Positions 1 through 12,020 of a stretch of DNA of 64,000 nt are shown piece by piece. The notes below the pieces were generated by a model. It saw nothing but the letters and a program-made list of their open reading frames with translations, did not search any database and had not been told where the DNA came from. The stretch comes from Camarhynchus parvulus (taxonomy: Eukaryota; Chordata; Aves; Passeriformes; Thraupidae): positions 4,564,501 to 4,628,500 of the forward strand of contig NC_044600.1 in the NCBI RefSeq assembly GCF_901933205.1, in the 5' to 3' direction. Both the position numbers and the translations under genes were made by a program. Position 1 is the stretch's first letter. Each line of letters begins with the position of its first letter.

Positions 1-2439
1 ATGCACATACTTATGTTTATTATTAGTTGGCTGTACTTATTTGTTCTCACTAATGGCTAATTAATTTGGGAGAAACTTACAAAGCTAATGATGTAGATAG
101 TGCTAAATTCCATGCTGAATCAAAGATATCAGCCTAGAATTTACTGTGAGATGGTAATTGCTGAGGTTATCAAGTAGAAGGTATCTGCAGTTTGGCATAA
201 TTTGTCATTTATAACAACCCTTACTAAAAGTTCCAGGATTTACAGATGAGTTGATCCAGATCACCTTTGTACAGCAGTTAATTATTAGCTCCTGCACTAC
301 CAGCTTTCACTTCTAAATTACCTCCTCACTCCTTCAGTCTTCCTTTTAAAAACAGTTTAAGATTATATTTGCCACGAGGCTGCTGAATTTATCTTGGGCA
401 CTGGTGACTCAAACTCCACGCTGAACTCTCTCAACACTCCTCAGAGTGAAGCTACTGCTTAGAATCTGTCTCCAGAATTATTAAAGGGAGTTAAATTAAT
501 TTTTAGGATTTTGTGGCATAAATACTGACGATCTCCCTGACAGACAAAAGGCACAAATAAACGCTGATCTCAGATAAATTCCTGGAGTTTCCCCTTTCTT
601 GAGTAGCTTGCCGTTGTGAAATGAAAAAAAAAATAATGTCCAAAATAATTAGGAAGTGTCAGGGAGATTTCCCACACCAGCAGGGACGCTGCGGAATTCA
701 AACTGCAATTCCAAATGTTCCTGAGCCTCTTCAAACCCTACAGTGGGGTGGAAAATAAACACAGGGATTATTCACCAAACAGAAATTTAAACTCAGTCCA
801 TGAGATGAGGGTGACATTTTGCTGCTGGGGTGGGAAAGGGGAACAGGTACATCCAGGGATTTTCTCTTTAGCACTGCAACTCTATTTCTAAGTTAAATAT
901 ATGTTCATTATGGTGTGAAACAAAAGTCTTTTGGAATTTCTTATCTCAATAATTTTTTGTTGTTTTTTTCCTGGATTACAGTAACTTTTTGTTTGCTGGT
1001 AGTTGGTTTCTTTAGCAAGTGAGATATATTGAGACATAATTCAATTTGACAGGACAGGAGTAACCAATACACGGTGCACAAATGACTCCCTGTTAACATG
1101 TCACGTATTACATCCTTTATTAAAACCAGCCCCTGCTCCGTGTTGGCAAACAGCATTTCCAGCCATCCCCCAGCACAGCTTTATGATGGATTGTCCTGGA
1201 GCTTGGTCGTATGTGGAGTAAAATATCAGCATCCATATAAACACACAATGTTGTCATAATGGAGGGTTTTTTCCTTTGTATTGTCTTTATAGGGATTTCC
1301 ATTCAAACAATCTTTTTAATCACAGCTCGTAGTTTTAAATAGGCTTCCCAGGGCAGCCTGGATTGCAAAGCTTGGAGGTATTTCAGCATCCCTCTTCTGC
1401 ACAATCAATTAATCTGAGAGTTAAGGCATACCTGACCAGCTGTCTGCCTCAGGTCTGCAGCTTCCTTGAATTTTTCCCATTATCCTAAGTTTTTGTATAG
1501 TTTCCCTTGTACCTGGCATAGTGATTTTTCAAGTAATATTTTTCCTTTCATCGTATTTGTTTCCTTTATATAATTTTTCACTTGAATTCCATTTAAAAAA
1601 CAAATAGAGCTGCGCATGGATCCCAAATTGCTCTATAAAGGATTCAGAATTCCCACACGCTCTGCTCAGCTTTACCCTCTGTGCCTGGCTCTGTTTCCTT
1701 TTGTGTTGAAGCTGGAAAATCCTGACTCTTTATTCTGGTGTCAGTGCAACAGATGTCTGAGTCCCATCCTCAGCTGGCATTTCTGGTGCAGCCAGTGAGT
1801 AGGGATGTTGTTATTGCAGGATAAGGGAGGAGTAAGAAATGACAGGGATTTTCAAACCCTGTGTGTTTGTTCACAAGGTGCCAGGCATTGTTTTAAAGCC
1901 GAGCCTGTAAACAAGAATATGTGTTATTTTTTATTAATAATGTCTCTTATGCAACATGAAAGCTTTTATCAGAAAAAATTGTAGGGCATGATCTTTACAA
2001 ATAGCCAAAAAAATCCCCCAAACCCTGAGGGGTGTGTGAGTGTGGGGAAGAGGATGGAGGGGGAGCAGAGGCAGCGGGTCCGGCTGCCGCGGCAATCCCA
2101 CCTCGGGTCCGTCCCTGGCAGCTCTCCATCCCACAGCAAGCCCAGCACTGGAAAAATGCCCCATTCCCGTGGTGAGAAAGGTGATGGTATGTTTATCACA
2201 CAGCCAAGAAATAAATGGGAGCCATTACAAAGGTGTATAATTCAGCAATTACAGTTATTTGTTTTTTCTGACACCCCCTGCAAACAGTTATCGCTTCAGT
2301 CAAACATAATCAAATTATCTTTTTTTTTTTTTTCTGGTACTGTACATTAACAGGGCAAATAAAAGGGAAAATAGTGCAGTCCCTTGTAATAAAGAAAACA
2401 GCAGCAAACTATTAATGCTCTTTGAAAAGAGTAGTTTTA
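1..2439. other. non-coding, no repeat recognised
   Basis: No CR1 or other transposon match is visible and no open frame resembles a known protein; the longest is about 120 codons at 1988-2350 and looks like chance. The stretch is AT-rich with an A run at 624-633 and a T run at 2320-2333. The only GC-rich patch is about 2040-2160, with a few CpGs (around ccgcggcaatccc at 2087-2099). This could be intron or intergenic DNA; nothing in it decides between them. Confidence 0.6.
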
Positions 2440-3000
2440 ACAAAGTAAGCAAGAATCATTTTCTTTGGTTGAGTGTTGATTCCCCAGTGTGCTCTCAGTA
2501 AGTAATTAGAATGGCCCAGTGAATGTCAGCATCAGCTTGTTTATTCTCATTATTTTATCATTTTAAAAACCCTCTAGGTGATGAGACATGCAGTATAGAA
2601 CATAATTACCATTATTAGCATACTAATTGGACACAAAAATAGGCCAACTACAAGGTAGCCAACTGAATAATTTCACATTAATCAAACACCATAGTGAATA
2701 AGCCTATTGTTAAATTGACAGCTACAATAATTGGCAATATTTCGCTGTGCAATATAAGAAATTCCTTGTAATATCTCTGCCACATTATATAATTTAGTAA
2801 TTTCCCACGTTTCCAGCCTTAACTTTGTACACCTAGTTCAAGTTCAAGAAAACATCATGATAAGATTATTAGTCTATTATCAAGTGGACAAAGTATATAA
2901 AGACCTGCTTGTTAGCATTCAGGAATAGATTTGCTCGATAAGGAAACAAAAAGGCTCCCAATTTAGTTACTTGTTGCTTCAGCATTGAAAACGTATAAAG
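2440..3000. promoter_or_regulatory. candidate conserved non-coding element (TAAT-rich block)
   Basis: This is about 560 bp of AT-rich but complex sequence without transposon or simple-repeat character and with stops in all frames. It carries homeodomain-type cores: TAATTA at 2503-2508 and 2603-2608, TAATTG at 2624-2629, and a MEIS/TGIF-type TGACAG at 2716-2721. Such repeat-free, TAAT-rich blocks are typical of vertebrate developmental enhancers in gene deserts. I infer conservation from texture only, since no alignment was available. It could also be neutral AT-rich DNA. Confidence 0.35.
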
Positions 3001-3304
3001 GTTCTTGATAAGATTTTTTTAGCTGTATATTAAAGTCCAGCTTGCCTGTTTAAGAAACAGAGAAAATGCTAAAGAAATTTTTAAAAGTAAGCGGTAAAAT
3101 AAAATAAAACCCAAGTGGGAGCTGTGACTTTCAGCCTCCAGGATAATTTTCTGGTTGGGATTTGTCTGGTGCCGTCCCCATCTCGTCGAACGGCGAAGTG
3201 GAAAGTTGCAAAGCCGCCACCAGAAGTGGGAATTCATGAACTGCTCAATTAGCAGCAGGCAGGAAGGGAGAGCTGGCCCTGGCTGGGCTTCCCTTTGAAA
3301 ACCT

Positions 3305-3560
3305 TGGGGGAAATAAGACAGGAAAGGAGTGAGTGGAAAGGAGAGGAGAAACAAGGGTGGGGAAGGTGGGAGAGGGGGAAAGCGCGGTTGTGGCAGAGGG
3401 AAGGAGAGCGATAAGGAGAGCAGAACCAGATGGTGAAACCAGAGCAGCAGAGGCAGGAGAGGACGAGAGGAAAGAAAAACAGTGAGGAAGAAAGAAAATA
3501 GTCATCAAGAAGACGGAGGAAGAGAAGGTAAGGTGAGAGTCGGGGAAGGCAGAGCAGATT
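3305..3560 (+). repeat. polypurine tract (GA-rich)
   Basis: About 250 bases are overwhelmingly G and A on the plus strand, with only scattered pyrimidines. This composition creates long but meaningless open frames on the minus strand (3245-3616), rich in Ser, Leu, Phe and Pro, which I do not annotate as genes. Polypurine tracts can form triplex (H-DNA) structures. The tract is imperfect rather than a clean tandem repeat, so it probably decayed from GA-rich simple sequence. Confidence 0.75.
3355..3378 (+). other. G-quadruplex motif
   Basis: There are four G runs, GGG (3355-3357), GGGG (3359-3362), GGG (3368-3370) and GGGGG (3374-3378), with loops of 1, 5 and 3 bases. This meets the usual G3+N1-7 rule. 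It lies inside the polypurine tract, so it may be a by-product of that composition. Confidence 0.6.
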
Positions 3561-3600
3561 TGGAAGAGTATGAAACAATATTCTTCTTTTAAGAATTCAA

Positions 3601-6600
3601 AGGCGAGGGGAAACAAGCATCTTGCTGAAAGAAACGTTTCCTTCCCACTCCCTGGGCTTTGGGAGCTGTGGAGGATGGGAAGAAAGGCAGAAAGGAGTCA
3701 CTGAAGTCTCTGTTTATTTCAATAAGGAAAATATTTTTGGAAAATTGTTGTAAAAATGATGTTTCAGACAGTGGCTCGTGAGTATTTGGTGCCTGTTAAA
3801 GGTGGGGCACATGGAATAGGACAGGTTTGGAACCCCCCAAATATTTCTGTGTGACTTCTTGGTTAGAAATGGCTTGATGAAATTCTGAACTGTGTGGTTA
3901 TACTTAATGGTGTGTGATTTTAAAGAAATTAAAAGAAGGGTCAGAATAAGAAATAAGAATGCCATAGCCTGTGCCAAGTGCCAGTTTTCATAGAACCAGA
4001 TGTGGCCTCTCTGGCAGCACATGGAGAAGGGGACTGCATTGAGCATGGGCCAGCAGCTGCCTGAAATACCCTTCTTTCAGTTACATAATGGAATTATTTC
4101 CATTTCAGTCACCAAAGGGGCAATTTTTACCAAGGATTGGTTCTGGTAGGGGTGGCTCTTGAGGATCTACTGATGTAATTAAAGGCAGAAGAAGTTTTCT
4201 GGAAGAAGGGACCTCTAAATTTGTTGAAATTTGGCTGCTTATTTTGAATTAAGCTGCCCTACTGCCCACTGCCTCACCAGCAATAACAACATATTTTTTC
4301 TGGCTGTTCTTTGATTATTAATCTGTTAATGGGTAATTCTCTGCTAATGGTTGGGGATGCCTGTTAATATATCACAATCCCAGAGTATTGATTAGCCGCT
4401 TTATTTCCCTTTGTGTGACCAGGCTCCTCGGTAGCAAAGTCACAGGAAGAAAACAAGTAAGCCTGCTCTTCAAATATCTCTGGGTACAGAGAGGAGCCAC
4501 CATGGGACATATCAGAGGGTACTAAAATCAGCTGAAATATGCAGGATGTGCTCAGACTTTTCTTAAGCAGGAATGTACAAGCTCCAGCTTTGATTTACTC
4601 ACTGTACTCGGGAAATACATCTCTGGGCACTCATTGCTGGGAAGTGTCTCCTTGAGCTCTGTACCTATAAATGACTGTAATACCTGGGTCAGGGGGTCTT
4701 GGAAGAGCTCTCAAAAAGTGATAGAATCCACCTTTTATGGAGCAAAACTTAGAGTGGGAAAAAGCAAGAGTCCTGTGCCAGGTTTACAGCAGAGTTAAGG
4801 AAAACAGCCAAGGCCATACTTTTGCTAATACATTAGGATGGCTCCGAAATGTGCCAACTCCAGAGCTTGGGATAAAGCAAACGACAAAACTGAAAATATC
4901 CTTGACAAGATGTCTCTCTTAACACATTAAGAGGCTGTCCAAACTGAGAAAAAAATCCTCAGCATTTCCTCTCCTTCTGTCACAGAGTCTGTGCTCGGGT
5001 GGTTGGAGCTGCAGGGCTCTGCCGCACGTCAGGTGTCGGGAGAGGAGCAGCTCCTGGGCAGCACATTGGACACACGTCGTGTCTCACCTGCTCCTTCAGG
5101 TGCCAGACACACAGGGCACTGCAAAATCCCCCCAAAAACCTGGTGAATTCTCCAGGGAGGTCTGGGCAGGGGGTTTGGACAGGCACGCACAGCCATCATA
5201 TGTTGTTATTATATCAGGATGTTGCAAATCAGATGTTTTCGCACCCCTAAAATACACCTGGATGATCAATGGAAGCAATCCCCCAGACTCTGCTCCCCAG
5301 AAACCCCAGAAAAACCCCAGAGCTGAAAGCAGAAAGAAAGAAGGATATTAAGTACATTCAGGCACGATAAACACAGAAGAAAAACACTGCAAAGGATAGT
5401 TGTGGAATACATTTGAATAACAAATACATTTGAGGAAATCCCAGTCTGCTTGGGGACAGAGAAAAGGAAAATAAATTCATCACATTATTCATTGGAAATT
5501 ATTTGTTCAGCTCCGCTCCTTAATGTGTCAGCTAAAGATGATTTCCAAGAGTGAAGATTTTCCTTTCTTGCTTGAAATGACTCAAAAAGAAATGAATATT
5601 CCAGCCACCAAGTGAGGTTAATATATGAGTTTCATAGGCATTTACTCACCACTGCTGTTCCCTGCAGAGTAATGGCAGTGGAGGTGCATTCTGGGAGTGC
5701 CAGGGGTGAAACCAAAGTAGATGTTCCTGAATAATTTAGTGGTGTATGAAAGCTTATTTCATCATCATCAACACAGTAATACCTTGCACCAATGGAGTGC
5801 TTTACATCTCTGGGCTCCAAAGCTGTGCAAGTATCAGCATTTCCATTTTTCAATTGGGGAAACTTGAGATTAGAGGGAAAAAAAGGACATTTTCCAAAGG
5901 GAGTGAAGGCTATGGCAGAACTGGGATAACAATTCAGGTTCCTAGGAGGAGTCACCTGTAATGTCTCAGTTGAATGTGGGTGAAGAGGCTGCAGTTTAGA
6001 TCTGTGTATGCTTAATGAAAGATGAGAAATATCTAAACGAAAGTATTTTTCTCTTTCTCTTTTACAGTACAAAAAATTATATGAAATGATAAATTTCCGG
6101 GATAAATGGAATTTCAATATATCACTTTTTCTTCTGTGCACTGGTTGTTCCAAAGTGTGAGAGCAGGTTCCCATCCAATTCTTGGAATGGCAGGAGGCTC
6201 CACTTCCATTACCCAGTGATTATTGCCATGAGGCTGAAGGAGCAGAGAGCCCCTCGTGCCTCTCTTTGGGCTGTTTACACATGCATGTAGCTGGTAACTT
6301 TTTTTTTGTGTTTAAAGAGTCTAACAGCTCATCAATCTTATTCTTCCCTGAATGTAGATTGGTCTTTAATGAGATCAATGAATAGTGCTGGTACTTTGCT
6401 GGCCAAAATTGTAAATGTGCTGTTCCATTTCCTATTTACCCTGTAGCACAGGGATTTCGGCGTTACTGCTAATGTGTTTTGCATTCTATTGCTCTCCTAC
6501 AAAATTTATGGCCAGAGAGAGACTGCGAGAAACAGTATGGGCAGGGAGAGCTGGATTCTAATCTTTCTGCTGCATTCTGGTTTTTAAAAAATATAGCGGT

Positions 6601-7839
6601 TTGGAATAGTTGAAGAAAAGGCAAATTGGGAGCTGGGAAAGGATGTCAGGTTAGTTTAATTAAAACAAAACTTTGGGGATTGAGGTATGTCAGGGACAGA
6701 AAAAAGTGTGGCTTAAGACAGCTTTAATAAAGATGGGATGTAATGGAAGCGCCTTTAGTCAACCTGGCCAAAAGCAGGAGGAGAGACGGGCTACTGGGCA
6801 GGGAAATGAGTTTTGGAAAAGCATCTGGTGTTAATTAGAGCTCTGGAGTGGCCTGAGATGACAAATGCTCTTCCAGCCCTGTCCCTTCTCCTCACTGTCC
6901 TTGTTAGCACTGTTTGGTCCTGTTCCAGCTGTGCATTAACCTCTGGAACCACCGCCCCAAGTCCTGGAGGATTTGTTGGTCCTGGAGCAGGAGCCACACA
7001 GACACCCCTTGGTCTGACTTGGGGGTTTCCCTTGGTGCGTAGGTGTGAAGGTTGATGTTGAAGAACCATGTCTGGTTCTGTGACCATAAAGTGATGTTTT
7101 CGGTCTTTCATTTTTTCTTTTGGAGCCTCTATAAAGCCCATATATATGATTTTCTGAGCAATCCCATAGTAAGGGGAAATCCCCCAGCAGCAAAGAGCAG
7201 AGTGGTATCTGCTCATTTTTTGGCTTTGGCAAAAGTGGATGCCTTGGACATAAAGGACAAAGTACAGAGCTGGGGCAGAAAACCAGGTTCTGCATCCCCT
7301 GCTCACCAGGAGGGATCCACTGGCAAGTGGAGATGTGTGGGAAGACCCAATTTACAGGAACTTCAACATCTTCCCTTGCAAAGTGACCAAACTCAGGCCT
7401 GAGCTCAGCATTCCCTTTGCCAGGTCAGCAAACTGGGCTCCAGACCATGTAATTTCAGGAGCTGAGTGGAATAATGTAGATGGTGACAGCAGAGAGACCA
7501 AAATATGAATGGTTTTTTGGGGAGGTGGCCCAAATTCTGTTCTTTTTTACTGTGATTTAATAACAACTGCATTTGGATCAAAGCTTTCTCAAGAGTTCAT
7601 ATTAATCTTAACTGATTTTGGTATTTAACCACCATGCTCTGGAAAATGCAGTTTTCCATGCACTTCTTCCATGTGCGATGCCTGTTATATCTTATGCTCT
7701 TACCCCAATTTCCTCTGCAAAGAGCAATTAATCTCTCTGCTGCTTTATCCAGGATTTAAGTGCATGCTCTCCCTTTAATTCTGCACACTTCTTTTTTTAC
7801 CTTCTGTCTTTCCATCCTTAAGTATCACTGAGTTGCCAG
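3601..7839. other. non-coding, no repeat recognised
   Basis: More than 4 kb shows no CR1, microsatellite or recognisable exon. The longest open frames (about 180 codons minus at 5632-6174, 171 codons minus at 6791-7306) have no recognisable domains, no spliced continuation that I can see, and overlap other chance frames on the opposite strand. A small near-palindrome, TCCACT-GGCA-AGTGGA, sits around 7317-7332. I see nothing else specific. Confidence 0.55.
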
Positions 7840-8250
7840 ATAACACAGTTATTGTTCATATTACCAGAAGATTTTAATGGATTTATATAAAACTCAGACA
7901 GTGCCATTGTTCTTGAAGTCCATTTTATTGTAATGAAGTTCCACTCTTAATATTCCATGATCTTCAATGTCCTTTACAAGTAACTTTTTATAAATTAATC
8001 TATAATAATCTAATTCAAGTCAGTTAAAGTGGATAACTATACTCCAATTATGATATCAGGAAGAGTTTTTACATAATGAGGGCTTTTATATAGATGGTTA
8101 ACGCTAATACTGTAGTTTACAACATACTGTATGAATCACTAATTAAATGCCTAAGTAGCAATAATGGAAGTGGAACTATCAATACAGAGACGATATCAGT
8201 GATGTAAGGCATTAATAAAACTTTATGGTCCCATTTAATCTTTTTTTATA
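7840..8250. promoter_or_regulatory. candidate conserved non-coding element
   Basis: This is about 400 bp of AT-rich, non-repetitive sequence with many TAAT and ATTA cores, including TAATTA at 8140-8145 and a cluster of TTAATC/TAATCT near 7995-8015. Every frame is broken by stops. By texture it resembles enhancer-type conserved non-coding DNA of the kind found near developmental genes. This is inference; alignment to chicken and other birds would decide it. Confidence 0.35.
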
Positions 8251-9931
8251 GGTACTCCATTATGTCAGTTAAAAGAAAAGGCAGAAAAACAAGAAAGTGA
8301 GAGAGTGGAACTTAAAGGGACCAGGACACAGAAACTAAAATGGGTTTTCCCTTGTACCATGCCCCCAAAATGGGCCAGATGGAAAAGTGATGAGAAAACT
8401 GCCCAGTAGAAATAAGTTTATCACATTTCTAAAAATATGGCTGTTCACTGCAGCTGGATGGTTTAAATGCTCCTTAAAAACCCATACTCTATGATTTTAA
8501 TGAAGGGCAGCTTTAAGAATATCTTCAAAGAGGAATCTGAGTTTAGCACCACTCTGGCCCAAAAGGAACAGCTCAACTCTTGTGCTCCTGCCATTGGCCA
8601 GCAGAGATGACTTGAAGGGTAAATACATAAACATTTATATTGGAAGGATAAACTATTAACAAAGGTATTTTATTTTGAAGCCAAAGCCCAGGCTTGGCTC
8701 CGGCGCTGCCCAAGGAGCGTTCGGGGCTGCTCTCCTGACAGGACATCTCCTCTGTGTGCCTTGGCCCCCAGCCAGTGTCCCCTGCAGGAAAGCAAGCTGC
8801 CCATTTGCATATCAAAGCAGAGGAACAAGCCAAGCCCAGCAGACCTCTAAAGGGAAGTGAGAATATATGGGAATTTTTAGTTTTAACTCTCAATTAAACG
8901 AAAAAAAAAAAAGACCACCTCCATTCCTTTCACGAAACAGCCTCTTCAAATGTCTTTTGCAACACATTTGAGCAGAAATAACAATTTAACCCCTCAAATC
9001 TGCTCAGGGTGTTTCAGTGCTGGCTGCTTTAACAAATAAAGGGAATAATTTTTTTTTTCTGGTGCTTGATGTCAGCCCTTAGAAAATCATTGCACTGAGC
9101 CCTTTAACACACCTTGACACGTATTAGGAGTGCGCAGTGCCAGGCTCATGTTTCATGCTTGCTGCTGTTGAAGTGACATGTTTATTTAGCACAAGATTTC
9201 CAGCCTGGTGCCTTTTTGTGCCTCATAGGAGGAGTTTGACATCACCTGCATTGGATATCAGTGCTGATGTTTGGCTCTGAACTCCACCTTTTCTGGATGC
9301 CCATTGCTGGGCAAACTGGAGCTGACAACCGGGCTCTCACAGCCTCTAATAAAAATAAATCTTTCTGTATTATTTTAAAACTATGACTTCAATATGGGTA
9401 GATGAAGAGGCTGTGAAAATTCTGCACCAATATCAGTGAAGATTAGATCTGAGAATTCACATCTCTGTGATGAGGAATTCATTACTCCCCTTGCCCATCA
9501 AATGCAGCTGTTGGCAATGCTCTGCCTCGGCACACGGAGCGGGGACATCAATAATCCTGAAAATTTGCAACTGAAACCAAACCTTTGTGCAGCCCTCTTC
9601 CCTCCCATGTATTCCTCCATTTCACAGCCTCCCCTTCTACTCTCTTCAAACACCTTTGGAGAACTGAAGTCTAACTTGTGACTTTCTGGGTTTTTAGGTA
9701 GCTCTCTTTCCACTGAGTGGGGTCGGATGGGTTTTGTGGACTGGCAAATGTAGCTGAAGTGCAGGAGCAAGAACAGCTCTGCCTCTGTGTACCACCTGAC
9801 AAACCCTAGGCTTACCATGAGTAATGTAATCAAACCTAAATAATATTTAGAAGGTACCTAAAAATGATGTGGGTTTTCCTGTGAGTCCAACCTTATTATG
9901 TGAGCGCTCATCCCTGGTCACTGGCTTCTCT
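8251..9931. other. non-coding stretch with one composite motif
   Basis: No transposon or gene is recognised. It contains an A run at 8900-8912, a T run near 9051-9058 and the octamer composite at 8803-8817, listed separately. The GC content rises mildly around 8690-8850 next to that motif. Confidence 0.5.
8803..8817. promoter_or_regulatory. octamer fused to TCF/LEF- or SOX-type site
   Basis: The plus strand reads ATTTGCATATCAAAG. Its reverse complement is CTTTGATATGCAAAT, a perfect POU octamer (ATGCAAAT) preceded by CTTTGAT. The textbook SOX2-OCT4 composite is CTTTGTTATGCAAAT, so this differs at one base. That base change makes the left half a TCF/LEF-type core (CTTTGWW) at the same spacing. 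Function is inferred from motif identity alone; a 15-mer near-match may also arise by chance. Confidence 0.45.
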
Positions 9932-9980
9932 TCACAGAGTGGTTTGGGCTGGAAGGGACTTTAAAAAGCATCTAGCTCAT
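9932..9980 (-). mobile_element. CR1 LINE remnant (3' terminus)
   Basis: The segment around 'ggtttgggctggaagggact', followed by a degraded version of the usual 'ttaaagatcatctagttc', is the reverse complement of the CR1 3' end. Only about 50 bp are recognisable; the following 80 bases no longer align by eye. This is an old, strongly 5'-truncated copy on the minus strand. Confidence 0.7.
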
Positions 9981-11411
9981 ATTTATCAGCAGTTTCTCTA
10001 AAGCAGCCATTACCTTCTGGCTGCCAGGAGCAATCAACCATGGAATAAACTCCTTATTAGAGAAAAAAAGCACCATTCAAATGATTTGTCATGACCAAAG
10101 GTTTTCTGGAATTACACAGGAGGCTCTGATTGTCCTTCCTGTTCTGCAGTTCACTGAAAGAAGTTCTGCCACAAAGCATCAAGTCCTTCAATATTTTTTA
10201 GTCTTTCAATAGCTCGTGGTTTTTCACAGGTCTCTAGGTAGATCATAACAAAAATAAGATTAAAAGATCAATGAAGGTTTGCTCTGGTTTAATGGTTTTA
10301 GGCACAGTTCCCTCCCTTTCAGTGTTCTTGTCCCCCATGGCAGCTGAGCACTGTAAGATGCCATAAACCTGAGACCTAGTGGTAGTTTGTGTCAGAAATC
10401 CAGAAATGGCTCTAATGGACAATAAAAAATAATCAATGAGAGGAATGGAGGCTCGGCTGTGTCAGCAGGAACGGCTGGAGAGCCTGAGCTGAGCAGGGGG
10501 ACCATGGCAGGACCCAACCCCATGTTTCTCTGCCCCAATTTGTGTAAATAAACTCCTGGTGTGAAGCCCCAGTGAACACAGGTTTATACCTAAGGAAACT
10601 GAGGCTGCTTTTATCTGCAGTTTTCAGAATAATTTGAGTTTTTGGTATTTTGTGAGGACTCTAATTCTTCTTTCTGCACAGGAAGCTCTGTAGGCTCTAT
10701 ACAGGGGGAAAAGTTACTGTAGGAACTGTCTCAAGCTGGGGCAGAATTTTTTTGCTTATTTTAAAGGAGTGTTTAGAGGAATATTGAGATTTTGAATGCA
10801 GCTTGTTCTGCTGCATCTCTGTTCCCTTTGAACACACCTACACATTCAGTGTCACCTCCATTTGGTTTATCGTGCAATAAGATGTCAAGTTTAATTTTAT
10901 TTATGGGCTTAATATTCAAGTTTTTCACAAGTTATTTTCCCCATATGGGCCTTTAGAAATATGTTAGAAAAATCATCATGTACTGCTGTTAGGAGCAATG
11001 CATTAATAAGTAGATGAGCCTCCTGCTGATGGGCAAAAATCTGGTTTTAGCACCATGTGAAGGCACTTGGTCCAAAATGAGCCATGAACCAAAGAGTTTA
11101 CAGGTTATGGATGACTGGAGCATTGTAATAGTTTGTGTACCAGCAAGCGTATGCTCTCTCCTGCTTTAAAATTAAAATATCCTCTTAAATGTGCATTGTT
11201 GAGTCACCCTGACTCTGTTAATGGGAGTTTCAGTCTGATTTCTGTCTCCAGAGTGCTCCTGTGCTCTTTGGGAGCTTGGCCAGAGCCAGGAAGGTTCCTC
11301 TGCTGTTGAAGGGCTCCATTTCATCCTCTGGGTTGGAGCAGGAGCCTTCTGTGCTGTGAGCATTTGTACAACTATGAATGAATGAAGTCTGCCTGATACT
11401 GAAGTTTTTAA
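9981..11411. other. non-coding stretch
   Basis: No confident repeat or exon is visible. At 10440-10580 a G/C-richer segment ends in an AATAAA hexamer at about 10547, but no processed-gene homology could be recognised. The rest is unique AT-rich sequence. Confidence 0.5.
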
Positions 11412-11431
11412 TTTTTTTTTTTTTTTTTTTT
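11412..11431 (+). repeat. poly-T tract (20 T)
   Basis: An uninterrupted run of 20 T lies just upstream of a CpG-rich patch. No LINE or SINE body is visible beside it, so it is a simple homopolymer rather than a recognisable retroposon tail. Confidence 0.9.
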
Positions 11432-11574
11432 ATAATTCATCAAGAAGCAAATCTGGCACGAGCACCTAAAGTGATGACAAAGATCAGTTTTCTGTTCTGG
11501 TCCCTTCCTGGCAGCCTGTGATATCTCTGCTGGCTGGGAGAGTTGGTTCTGTCCTCGAAGGGTGGCTCCTCAAC

Positions 11575-12020
11575 TTCTCACGTTCCCCGCACGCGGCCGC
11601 GCGCTCGGAAAGCGCCACTTTGGGAGCACTTTTGGCCCTTCCTAAATGAAACCTGTTGCGGGTTTGAGCCTGGGATTGACAGGGGAAGGGGAACAGCTGT
11701 GATGTTCCTCTGAAGCTAAATGTTGCCGCTTTTGCATAATCTGCAAAAATATGTTGTCAGGATGAGCGCTCCAGCTGGCTCCCTGCCACCTTCCCCTCCG
11801 CAGCGTGCCGCGGGAGCGGGCGGAGCATCTGGAGAGCGGAGGGTTCGCTCTGACACCGATGTGTCAACCTAATATAGCAAAAAAAAAATAAAAAAATTAC
11901 AGAGGGAGAGGGGGATATTTTAGTAACTCGAGTTTTTTCTTGCAAGAGACGGAAACAAAGGGAGCTGCAGCTCCGAGTCCCACAGTGGTGGGAGCAGCGG
12001 GATGGCGGCAGGCCGTGGGG
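11575..12020. promoter_or_regulatory. orphan CpG-rich patch (possible small CpG island)
   Basis: CpG is dense here compared with the surrounding AT-rich DNA. About nine CpGs fall in 36 bp at 11581-11616, including a NotI site (GCGGCCGC, 11593-11600). A second cluster lies at 11799-11860 and a third at 11930-12015. An A-rich break interrupts it at about 11879-11898. No first exon or recognisable TATA box is attached. It may be a promoter of an unannotated non-coding transcript, a Polycomb-type regulatory CpG patch, or chance GC-rich sequence. Confidence 0.45.

Noticed and set aside
3245..3616. 123-codon minus-strand open frame with an overlapping 109-codon frame
   Set aside because: Both are the complement of a polypurine tract; composition alone keeps stops out, and the proteins are low-complexity Ser/Leu/Phe/Pro.
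10440..10560. possible processed pseudogene ending in AATAAA
   Set aside because: No homology to any protein could be recognised, and there is no poly-A tail or target-site duplication.
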